A stretch of 64,000 bases of DNA. It comes from Lentinula raphanica. Taxonomy: Eukaryota; Basidiomycota; Agaricomycetes; Agaricales; Omphalotaceae. Location: positions 310,001 through 374,000 of the forward strand of contig JANVFP010000028.1 in assembly GCA_027919835.1 (NCBI GenBank), written 5' to 3'. Made by a program: the position numbers and the translations under genes. Under the pieces are notes generated by a model. It was not told the DNA's origin. It searched no databases and saw only the letters and a list, made by a program, of their open reading frames with translations. Positions 50,093-59,046 of the stretch are shown one piece after another (position 1 is the stretch's first letter; each line of letters begins with the position of its first letter).

Positions 50093-51718
50093 CTAACCCG
50101 TCTTCTTCTTCGCATTCTGAAGCTCTTTGAGGACCTCACTGATCCCTTCGGTGGGGCCCTTCCAAGCAGTCCCCGTCTCGAAGATGCACTGATAGGTTTG
50201 GTGGTCGAGTAGTTTGCACCTCGTACACTCGATCACCTCACCCCAGATGTCAATGTCCTCAAATTGTAAACGGAGCTTACTGACCATAGTGTGGATCTTC
50301 TGCTCGCGAGCGTCCATTTCCAAGTACGTCCCATCCTTCGGGTTTGGCATCGCGTAGATTAGCCATGCGCTGCAGACCTGGCCTTCTTTCAACGCAGTAT
50401 AGTGTGCGTTGCAGACCTCGATCGTGTCGATGTAGGACTGTACTCGTTGTTGAGCAGTCCCCATGTTGCCCGAGCATTCGGCGATCGTGTTTACTAGGGT
50501 GGGATCATCGCGGATGGCCTTTTGGATAGCCCACCTAATGCCGTCACGAACATAGTCGCTGGTCTTCAGGGTGTTCGCGAACATGGTGCACACGATCCAG
50601 GGGCGATAGATGATGGATGGGGTAATGACGTGGAACGTTAGCGTTTTGGAGACCGCAATCGTTTGGAAGCGAAGGAGCTTCCTTCGAAGAGATGCTGACT
50701 CGATCTTGACGAAGGCGGTGTTCGGGCCCTTGTACTTATCGTTCTCCTTCGGGTGTCCTACTGGCGAGAGTCCTCCTAAGTTCACCTTAGTTTTGGGTTT
50801 CCCCTTTGAGCTCCCATTTCGGCTTGTGCTCTGTTGGCTGTTGTCGCTCTCCTCGACTCTGGGGCGTTGGTAGAAGGGAGCGTTGATCTGGATGTCTTCC
50901 GCGCGGCAGCCAATTTGTACGAGGAATTCCGTGAGGTCCGACACTGTCTTTCTGTATTTCGTGTGGAGGGCGTTTCCGCCATTGAAGAATACAAGGGCTA
51001 GGAACCCACTGTCTGGCTTACAGTATCTTTCAACGCGATCGGGGGTGACCCCTTGGAAGATGTAGGAAGGATAGAAGAGGGCTTTGATGAAGTGCCCTTC
51101 GTTGGCCGAGCAGTGTTGCAGGATTAACTTCTCCCCCGCAGAGTAGAACGCTTCTGGTTCCTCAATACGGCCGTGAGGGTTCTCCCCGGTTCCAAAGACT
51201 ATACGGTCTCGTTCCTCGTCAAAACTGTCCACCCTGATCAGGGTGAGCGCTGGCATCGCAGATCTGTTCGCAAAGGAGATGGTTCGGGTATTGGGTCTGC
51301 GAGTCTCTTGTTCGTCATCGCTGTTGACCGGGGCTGTGGGGGAGGGGATTCGTGCTCCGGGCTTGGGGGCAGTATCTTCATCAGGTGTCGCAGGGACCAG
51401 GACCTGTGTCCCAACTGTGAAGACGTCGTCGACTTCCCTTTGGGCGTGCATGGACACGTTTTCGGGATCGTTAGCAGGGTTGTAAGTCGCTTTACGACGG
51501 GGGTTGCCAGGTGCACGTTCGGTGTTGGATTCTTCATCCTCGGTCTCGTGTTGCATGTCCTCGTCAGAGTCTGCTGCAGAAGGCCGTTGAGGAGGGGAGC
51601 CTTGGGACTGGGTTGTCTGGTTAGGGACTTTGCGGTTGGCCTTGTCGGGGGATGAGACGACTGGGGTCTTGTGAGCAGATTGCGAGTCGTTTAGCCTCGG
51701 GTTTTTGTTGGGAGGCAT
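50093..51718 (-). CDS. LINE ORF1 (nucleic-acid-binding, Gag-like)
   Basis: 541 intact codons. The N-terminal third is low-complexity, rich in Ser, Pro, Asp and Glu (NTERAPGNPRRKATYNPAND). The middle part is a folded region (LILQHCSANEGHFIKALFYP, CRAEDIQINAPFYQRP). A C-terminal zinc knuckle of type CX2CX4HX4C (CTRCKLLDHQTYQC) follows. ORF1 proteins of this class coat the element RNA and carry it with ORF2 protein. It starts at the first ATG of the frame and ends at TAG 50095-50093. No truncation is seen. Confidence 0.88.
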   Translation of the reverse strand: MPPNKNPRLNDSQSAHKTPVVSSPDKANRKVPNQTTQSQGSPPQRPSAADSDEDMQHETEDEESNTERAPGNPRRKATYNPANDPENVSMHAQREVDDVFTVGTQVLVPATPDEDTAPKPGARIPSPTAPVNSDDEQETRRPNTRTISFANRSAMPALTLIRVDSFDEERDRIVFGTGENPHGRIEEPEAFYSAGEKLILQHCSANEGHFIKALFYPSYIFQGVTPDRVERYCKPDSGFLALVFFNGGNALHTKYRKTVSDLTEFLVQIGCRAEDIQINAPFYQRPRVEESDNSQQSTSRNGSSKGKPKTKVNLGGLSPVGHPKENDKYKGPNTAFVKIESASLRRKLLRFQTIAVSKTLTFHVITPSIIYRPWIVCTMFANTLKTSDYVRDGIRWAIQKAIRDDPTLVNTIAECSGNMGTAQQRVQSYIDTIEVCNAHYTALKEGQVCSAWLIYAMPNPKDGTYLEMDAREQKIHTMVSKLRLQFEDIDIWGEVIECTRCKLLDHQTYQCIFETGTAWKGPTEGISEVLKELQNAKKKTG

Positions 51719-52738
51719 CTGATGATCCTTTCCCTATTCATCTGTCAACTTTCATTTTGTTGGAGTCATGGTATGGCGTACCTTCCCCGCATTCGTGGGT
51801 GTAGTCTCATTCGAGTATGTAGACATGCTGGTTCGACGTGGGTAGCGCTATCTGGGCAGAGTCGACTTGAGCTGGTAGGCGGGTTCTACTTCCGTTTGTC
51901 TGGCTTTTTATAATCGTAGTTCCACCTCTGTGCGTGTTTTGATAAGCCCTTTGGCCTTGGTGTGCCGTTTCCTGAAAGCGGTTTAGCTCATTTGGGCGCT
52001 ATGTGGTTTGGGGATATACCTCGTTGTATCCATGTTTTTGCTGGTTGCTCGTCTAATTTTTAAGAGATTTTCCATAGGTTAGGTAGGTTATGGAAGGCCT
52101 TTGGCGTTAGTGGTCGGACATCGAGGTAGTGGTACCACAAATACCTCCGTTGTGGCGTCTTCGCTGGGTTTTTTTACACCTCATGTCCCAGTCGGAGACA
52201 TAAATGTTCTTTCTCCGTTCTTCTACTGCCTTGTTTCGGAGAGATATTCCGTGGACTAGGTTTATTGTGGAAAGGGTTTTGCGCTTGTGGTCGGACAGCG
52301 TGTTGGTGGAACGGTTGATACCTTTGTCATGATATTTACATCTATTTCCTTGCGCCTCATGCCTTGGTTGTAGACGTAAATCCACTCGAAGTCCCAGGCC
52401 CTCTATCTTTTTTCTACTGCGGTAAACATGTATTCGGCTTTCAGAATCTGCTCAGAGTCGGTCGTTAGGCCTTTAAAGCTTTAGGTTCTATCTAAAATAC
52501 AGCCTCAGGCAGTATCGACTGTTTAGGTCTGTTCTGTACGTGTGTGACGTGTACCTGTCTATTTCATTCCAGACTTCGAGTTTGATCTCGTTCCTCTGTA
52601 TTGAGGTCCATAGTGGGTTAGATCCAACCCATGGGCAGCGTGTGTTTTGCTTCAACCGTCAGTGTTTTTCTCGACGGGGGTATAACGTCCGTTTGGGCGT
52701 CTCTTTGATGGTGGTAGTTCCGGATCAAGGAGTCCCCC
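51719..52738 (-). promoter_or_regulatory. LINE 5' UTR with ~178-bp diverged direct repeats
   Basis: About 1 kb between the 5' end and ORF1. Two related blocks (from about 52092 and 52270 on the plus strand) share gtggtcggaca, cctcatg and ttctactgc words at a spacing near 178 bp. This recalls the monomer-type promoters of other LINEs. Promoter activity is inference. Confidence 0.5.
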
Positions 52739-52752
52739 GTATCTTCTAGATT

Positions 52753-53146
52753 AAGCAAGTTCTGCAATGCACTTATGTAATTTCCTATTTGAGTGATATT
52801 TTCTTCATTTAATTTGATATTAAAAGTTGCTAAAAAGCTCTGCAAAGACTCTCAAAGATCCTCAAAGATCCTCAAAGACCCTCAAAGATCCTCAAAGCAC
52901 TTCAAAGCACTACAAAGCAGTTTAGTGACCTGGGCTACCTGGGCAACCTAGGCCATTGAGGCACTTTCAGAGTCTCTAGGAATTAGCCATTTCTTGAGGT
53001 GCTCTCAGATCAAAGTATACTCCTTTGAGGTTGCCTAAAAAATGCCCATTTTCCTCAGTGCTTTCTAGCTCTCCTAAGCATGTAGGCCCTCTAGAGAGCC
53101 TCAAAGATACTCATAGTTGCCTAGGCCTAGAGTGTTTTTCCTGATG
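52753..53146. other. Right interior of the outer element, with 10-bp repeats
   Basis: Begins AT-rich, then a 10-bp tandem array (52848-52918, consensus tcaaagatcc, the inverse of the left array). The inner end tttttcctgatg follows, the inverse of catcaggaaaaa at the left. Confidence 0.65.
52848..52918. repeat. 10-bp tandem repeat array (right subterminal, inverted)
   Basis: About seven direct repeats in 10-bp register, consensus TCAAAGATCC or TCAAAGCACT, the reverse complement of the left array units. Confidence 0.85.
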
Positions 53147-53638
53147 GGTTATTGTTTTTCTTTCAGCAATGAATGCCTTTCCCGGTTGATCACTGTAATC
53201 TTTCCCAAGGGTGAAATCTAATCTTTTCAGAGGGCGAAATCTTATCTTTCCCTCGGAGAACAAAGAGTCTTTCACGCTCGAAATTTTAGTTTTTTTACGA
53301 AGGGCGAAAGTGAATGCCCACTTTTCTTAGCACCCAACCATTTCAAAGCGCTTGCCGCACCTAGTAGTACTGCAAACATTTCTGAATGCCTGAAATTGCT
53401 CTGGCAGTACTGATACACATAGAAGGAGCTTGGGCGCTGAAAATGGCGTGGGCGCTAAGAAAAATGGGCATTCACTTTCGCCCTTCGTAAAAAAACCAAA
53501 ATTTCGAGCGTGAAAGACTCTTTGTTCTCCAAGGGAAAGATAAGATTTCACCCTCTGGAAAGATTAGATTTCACCCTTGGGAAAGATTACAATAATTGAC
53601 CGGAAAAGGCATTCATTGCTGAAAGAGAAACAATAACC
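53147..53638. mobile_element. Foldback element 1 (GGTTATTG ends, 3-bp target duplication)
   Basis: 492 bp. About 190-bp arms are inverted copies: ggttattgtttttctttcag at the left and its near mirror to caataacc at the right, covering the internal words gcgaaagtgaatgccca and ctttcacgctcgaaatttt. The loop of about 110 bp (53340-53450) has no open frame. ATG flanks both sides (53144-53146, 53639-53641). Confidence 0.82.
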
Positions 53639-53668
53639 ATGCCCAAAAAAGATTTTTTTAATTCATCA

Positions 53669-54314
53669 CACTGCGGCCTGCCCTAATTTTTGATTTTTCA
53701 AAAAGTCTTGCAAAAAGATATGCAAATTCTAAATAATGGTAGTGAATTTTGAGGCTGTGATAACTTGAGTTTGGACTTTTTTGAATGTCCTGAGAATTTG
53801 CTCATTTGCCAGTACATTTTGCATTTTCCAAATGTCCTGGGATATGACCTGTTTCGAGGATTCTAAAGGTCCACTTTTGAGAATTGGAAAAATTTGATAT
53901 AGATTTTGCAATATGATGTGAAAATTTTACCCTTTTGAGTGTGAAAAAAGACAAATTTTGCACTCAAGAAACAAATCGGGTCCAAGGGTCTCCGATCATC
54001 TCCCGATGATAACCCGATTTGTTTCTTGAGTTCAAAATTTGTTTTTTTGTTGATACTCAAAAGGGTAAATATTGCAAGATCTATATTGAATTTTTTCAAT
54101 TTTCAAAAATGGTCCTTTAGAATCCTCGAAATAGGTCATATCCCAGGACATTTGGAAAATGCAAAATGTACTGACAAATGAGAGAATTCTCAGAACATTC
54201 AAAAAAGTCCAAACTCAAGTTATCACAGCCTCAAAATTCACTACCATTTCTTAGAATTTGCATATATTTTTGCAAGACTTTTTGAAAAATCAAAATTAAG
54301 GGTGGGCCGCAGTG
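53669..54314. mobile_element. Foldback element 2 (CACTGCGGCC ends, 3-bp target duplication)
   Basis: 646 bp, almost entirely palindromic, with arms of about 320 bp and the tight centre (acccgatttgtttcttgag) near 53990. It starts CACTGCGGCC and ends GGCCGCAGTG. TCA flanks both sides (53666-53668, 54315-54317). CACT ends and a 3-bp duplication suggest a CACTA-type non-autonomous element. No coding capacity. Confidence 0.85.
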
Positions 54315-54546
54315 TCATATGAATAAAAACAACGAATCTCAGAGGTAAATTCTACTATTTATCGTTCGGCATATTCTCTCTGTTGCCCAGAAATTACGGG
54401 CCGTAATAAAATTGGCCACCTCTAGTGAGTGGCAAAATTGCAACAAAGGTAATCTATTCGAATCAACACGGAGCATAAATACAAGACTAAATAAATCGCA
54501 GAAATCCAGGCCTGTTCCTACAGTCATTCTAATACTTTCCGGTATT

Positions 54547-55873
54547 TCACAAGCTCTCGACCCATGCTAGCAAATCCGAGTTGAGTTGTACTGCTACCTC
54601 GAACATGGCCCAGTGTCCCGAATTATACTCATGGATGGTCGTGGTGTTCTCACTAGCTTGTAGAGTTCTGGAAATGTGACTGGCAGCAATAGCAACATAG
54701 TCCCTCAGCGCAGCACCGAAAAATACTGGTTTCTTGATGGTAAGATTGTCTTGAGGTATTCCTGGACGTGATTAACAATTCGTCAGTCGACCCCAGCAAG
54801 CAGGGAAGGTGTGATGAAGAAACGAACCTTGGTCATCATTGCGCTCTATGTCAGAGGTAACGATTATATACCAGCAAACTGCAGCCGCCATGCCTTCATC
54901 GCGCCAGATACTAATCTGTGCATCCCTTTCCTGTAGTCAATCATCTTGTGAGACAATGCTTCATGAAACGCTGAATGACATTCAACTCGCCTCTTGCGTG
55001 ACATAGTTTCCAGTCGCGGTTGTTCTATTTGCTTCTAGCCAAGCTTGCATCTTACCCTCCGGAGCAAAATCAGTTATCCAGAAGACGGTGTCATTCGGAA
55101 ACATCAAGTCATAGAACGAGTCCAGATGGCTTTCGATGAGTGTATCAGCTCCATTCGAAGAGAAGAAATCCCAGTAGCCAAATATCTCGTAGCCAATTGC
55201 TTCTGTCGTCTGTATGAAGAATGTTTATTGGTACTTTTTGTATGGGTCAAGATCGAAATATCCTTACAAGATTGTTGATTTTGGTCATATTCGCGTCGAA
55301 TACTGACGGCAGGAAATACCCCACGGATACAAACCCAAAAGCAGAGAAACACTCCGGGAAGTAATTCGCAAGACGAGCAACAATTTTCGATCCCCTGATG
55401 ATAGAACGCAATGAAGATCATGAAAAGTTGTCTACTGATGAGCGATAAACATGGATGCCTTACCAATCATGGCCAACAACGATGGCTTCCTCGACGTTCT
55501 CTGCATCCAGGAGATCGACCATGTCTTGAGATATCAAACTGGATTTGTACAACTCAGGATTGACGGGTTTAGCTGTACCCCCGTACCCCAGCATATCAGG
55601 TACGATGAGTCCATATCCTTCATTCTGGAAGAACTCGATCTGGTTGTGCCAGTCAGACGACGAGCTCAGAAAGCCGTGAAGGAACATGAGGACAGGTTGT
55701 CCTTGGGAGGGAGGGGAGAAATAATAATGATAGGTGAGTCCTCGAGTGACATTCACATCTTTGTAGAACATTTGGTCCAGTGAGGAAGCACCGGTGGATG
55801 TATTCTGAGAGAAGACGGTGCCCGCAAAGAGAGAGACCATGCAGAGCAAAGCAGTTGACAACTTGGAAAACAT
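54547..55873 (-). CDS. Secreted epoxide-hydrolase-like alpha/beta hydrolase, copy A
   Basis: Same exon plan as copy B at 59.0-60.4 kb. Exon 1 (55873-55464) starts MFSKLSTALLCMVSLFAGTV, a signal peptide, and runs through RGLTYHYYFSPPSQGQPVLM, LHGFLSSSSDWHNQIEFF, IVPDMLGYGGTAKPVNPEL to VVGHD. The nucleophile elbow GHDWG is rebuilt across intron 1. A lid with EIFGYWDFFSSNGADTLIES follows, and the catalytic His lies in YNSGHWAMFE near the end (TGA 54549-54547). About 335 aa, five introns, one of them with a GC donor (CAAGAG|gcgagt). In epoxide hydrolases the oxyanion motif is HGxP. This copy has HGFL, so activity may be altered. The reading frame is intact and the true substrate is unknown. Confidence 0.82.
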
Positions 55874-58480
55874 GTTGGATGATAGAGAAGCGACTCCAAA
55901 CTTGCTGCATTTTATAGGAGTCAGCCATACCTTGAGCTCTCCGATTAAAGCAATTGTTAGCAATTGAAAGTCTTGAATGCAGAGAAAAGCAGTGCGCTTC
56001 TATCATGGACGGCATGCTGACAACTCGAATCTGCAATTTGAACACTAGAGGTTTGGACAGAAACCGCTTTACGAGTCCTATCAGACTTACCAATCCTCAG
56101 GGTTTCAAGATGTCACACCACTGAGTGGAAAGGCAGGGTTTGGTGTCGCTTTTTGTTAGAATACACTTGGGTCATCATTGAGATTGGGAAGGTTACGAGT
56201 CCGGAATGAAATGAAGGAATTGTCCTATAGCCCGTTTGGCGTGGGAAATCTGTCAAAGTAAAATTAAAAATCGCCTTTTTGTGTTTTTATCGCTCAAATT
56301 GGAAGAAAATCACGTTACCTATAGCCGCGTGACTCATGGCTGTGCGCCGTGCTTTCCCACACTTCTCTTCTCATCGCTCTTCACTGGCTCTTCACCTTCT
56401 TCAACCATCGTGCATCAAGCCTCGTTATATTGACTGTCCAACGAGTATGTTGGATTATCTCGTGCTCTCCAACCATCTAATGGTTCAAAAGTGAATGCTT
56501 GAAGCGAGATTTGCCAATATAGTCATCTGGTCTGTTTCCCTTCTTTGAGTATGCTGCAACATCGGTCAAGGTACGTCGTTTGAATGTCATGCTTGACGAC
56601 TGTATTAATGATTACACTGGCTGGATTTTGTGCTGATGGATATACCGCAGTTCCAACCAATGCTACAAGCAGTGGTGGCGCCTCTCAATAAATGCATAAA
56701 CAGGAAACTGCTACTCACATTGAAAGACCTTCTCAAGGCATCTAAGAACAATGAAGGATTTGCCTCGGACATACATTCTGCCACCTCCAATGCAAAGTTC
56801 AATATGCTGCTTGACGGTCTGGAACAACTGGTCCTCTTGAGCCTGACTTGCATGTTGGATGTCAACATTATGGAATATGACACATCCATCAATGCTGAGA
56901 AGACCACAGAAGGCAGTGGTCTGCTTGGGTATGTTTCAAATGTCTTCACTCGGACTCTTCAGACAATACCCAACAGTTGAGTGATGATCAGTTGACGGTA
57001 AGTGATCGCACCGTGACACATGCGCTACCTATCTTGACAATCTCATGTTAAGGTTCGTTCGCCGGTATATCACACATTGAACAAAGGTGTTCGTGTCTTG
57101 TACCTCATTTGAGGTGCACTTGAATGGACAGAGCCTGAAGAGACAACATCACAACATGAATCGTTGGCCCTCATCTACAACTGGACATGGACACGGTGCT
57201 GTAGAATCCATAGTTGATTGCTGGAATAGGGATCTGTGCATGAGTTGTTCCCTTTCTCGTGCATATCCATTCATGTAGAACTGTGCTGTGTAGGAATATC
57301 AAGTCTTCTGACACTCCATTTGAACTTGTTGATGTGCTTGTGTCAAGTGTGCAGAATGTTGTGCATACATCAGGAAAAATATTCTCATCTCTAGAGTCCC
57401 CAGAGATACCCCCCAATTCCTAGGTAGTCTCAGAGAGCCTAGAGTATCTGAGTTCTTTGGGGCTTCTAAAAGTTCTCTGGGTGCTTTCTAGTGCTTTCTG
57501 GTGCTTTCTGGTGCTTTCAGATGCTTTCAGGATCTTTCAGGATCTCTAGGATGTTTTTTGATCTTTCAAAGCTCACAAAAATCTCTGAGCAGCCTAGGAA
57601 TTGGGGGGTATCTCTAGGGACTCTAGAGATGGGAATATTTTTCCTGATGTATGATCTCCGAAAGCATATCCGTTTGACTGTCTTCAACTTCTGAGAAGAG
57701 AAAGCAGTTGATGAATCCCGACTTGTGAGTTCAATTATAAAAGATTGCCACAGTGCACTCATCGCCTCCTTTGAAGAACTAATGCAGTGTTGTTCAAGTA
57801 CCTTCAGCAATATTTACAATGTCTCGAAGGACCTCTTGCAATACAAGTCTGGGCCAGGTTTTTACAGCTTGCTAAGGAGATAGCTGGTAGCACTTGGGAC
57901 TTCAAATCGCATACTTTTCCTACTCTTCGGTACAAGAATCACTATCTCACTGCTTAGTGCACCTCCATGTCACTATTCCGGACGAGTACATGCCACGTGC
58001 GCAGCGCGATGGCCCACTTCCGCAAGTATTGATTGTATTGTTTTGTTTCGCAGATTCGACTGTTTGAGCTCTTGAGGCCAATGAGATCTAAACGATACTT
58101 TGTAGTGAGGGTAGCACTTTCCTGAGATCAACAATGAGTAAACCTTTTGTTGCTCGTTTGAGTCCTCTCAAGCTTGTTTTGGGAAGACGCCTGAAGACGC
58201 GCGTCGCGACGGTACCCGTGTTGGTCTGGACTCCGATCTGATCACGGTGTCATGCCGGTCAGTGCCGGTCACGCGGTCTAGTACGCGACAGATGATGGCG
58301 CAATTCGATTTACTGTAATTAAACTCGAATTCCTTCCTTCCTTCAAGTACCTCGCCCGGTCTCCAGCCTGATTGCTTATCGATATATCTTTAGTAACAGT
58401 AATAGCAAGTAGCATTGCTCTCCGCTCTCACAGGCTCTCACCCGCGTCGGAAACGTCTCTCCTATATATTTTACCATCCA
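55874..58480. other. Duplication spacer with gene remnants and an inserted element
   Basis: A few coding-like pieces on the plus strand, for example 56630-56980 (LLLTLKDLLKASKNNEGFAS) and 57290-57360, continuing after the element at about 57660-57885 (ESRLVSSIIKDCHSALIASF). I recognise no family. In-frame stops mark it as decayed. The small inverted-repeat element at 57368-57649 splits it. The right part (about 58200-58480) resembles the promoter region upstream of 61062. Confidence 0.4.
57368..57649. mobile_element. 282-bp inverted-repeat element related to the outer mosaic
   Basis: Ends CATCAGGAAAAATATTC and GAATATTTTTCCTGATG, inverted, extending imperfectly for about 60 bp (agagataccccccaattcct at the left, its inverse at the right). 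TA flanks both sides (57366-57367, 57650-57651). The centre has the 10-bp register array GGTGCTTTCT/AGGATCTTTC. It shares these features with the inner ends at 43461 and 53146, hence the same family. Confidence 0.82.
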
Positions 58481-58485
58481 ATTCT

Positions 58486-58640
58486 TTCTTCCCGGCTCAG
58501 TCATGATCATCCAATTCTGGTACTCTTGTAGAGTTCACGAAACGTTTAGAAACCCCTAAATACAAGCAGGCCCTCACCGATTGCCTGGACGAACGATCCG
58601 ACTTCAAGAACACTTGTTACATCTTACAGTCTAGCCAATA
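58486..58640 (+). pseudogene. 5' fragment of a flavin-reductase-like gene (duplicate of 61062-62225)
   Basis: The start region (ccggctcagtcatgatcatc, then ttcacgaaacg, aaatacaag, accgattgcctggacgaacg) matches the first exon and leader at 61045-61160 (ccggctccatcatgtcatcc, ttcaacgaagcg, accgattgcttggacggacg). Small insertions shift the frame and the match ends after about 150 bp. No later exons are found before the next hydrolase gene. Confidence 0.75.
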
Positions 58641-59046
58641 TGCTGGAGGAAACCAAGCATGAACACGATCTTGATTCAATGCCGACCAAGTAAAGAAGGA
58701 GGAAACATCCTTGTGCGGTCGACTGCCAAGTCATTATCTGCTCGACTACCATCGCCTCGATCCTGAATGCTCCCATCTTTCCCTCAAAATGCCCTCCATC
58801 GCAGTGATCCCACTCTAGCACTAATGTATGAATTGTACTTGTTGTCTTCATTGCTCTTCATCAGCCAGTGTGCTAATCGCACTACTCGCAACAAAAATAA
58901 TTGTGTAATTTGGCACAAAGCGTACATCCTGGACTACATATCATCACAGAAATCCATGCCTGGTCCTTCAAGTTCGGTTTGTACTGCTTTCCAGTTTTCC
59001 TCGACTACCATTACCCATTCCATTTCCGATCCTTAATGCAATGGTG
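58641..59046. other. Spacer before hydrolase copy B, no gene recognised
   Basis: About 400 bp with short frames only. It is probably the junction of the segmental duplication. Confidence 0.4.

Larger units (their letters stand above)
44128..52738 (-). mobile_element. Full-length Tad-like LINE with poly(A) tail and 14-bp target duplication
   Basis: On the minus strand, 8.6 kb. The 3' end is a T run on the plus strand (44128-44155), i.e. poly(A). The 14-mer GTATCTTCTAGATT flanks it at 44114-44127 and 52739-52752. It has a 1-kb 5' UTR, ORF1 (541 codons, zinc knuckle), a 0.5-kb spacer, ORF2 (endonuclease, RT, RNase H, zinc finger) and a short 3' UTR. This layout fits the Tad/I group of non-LTR elements. 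The perfect target duplication and near-intact frames show a recent insertion. Confidence 0.93.
35759..54427. mobile_element. Outer CACTA-type inverted-repeat element, host of four nested insertions
   Basis: The left end begins CACTAGAGG at 35759 and the right end finishes CCTCTAGTG at 54427, with agt on both outer sides (35756-35758, 54428-54430). CACTA start plus 3-bp duplication is the signature of the CACTA/EnSpm superfamily. The two inverted ends match almost perfectly over about 145 bp once the right arm's two nested foldback elements are set aside: 35759-35902 corresponds to 54427-54318 plus 53668-53642. Own sequence remains at 35759-35902, 43464-44113, 52753-53146, 53642-53668 and 54318-54427, about 1.3 kb in all, with no transposase frame. 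It is therefore a non-autonomous element enlarged to 18.7 kb by a gypsy element, a LINE and two foldback elements. Confidence 0.78.
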
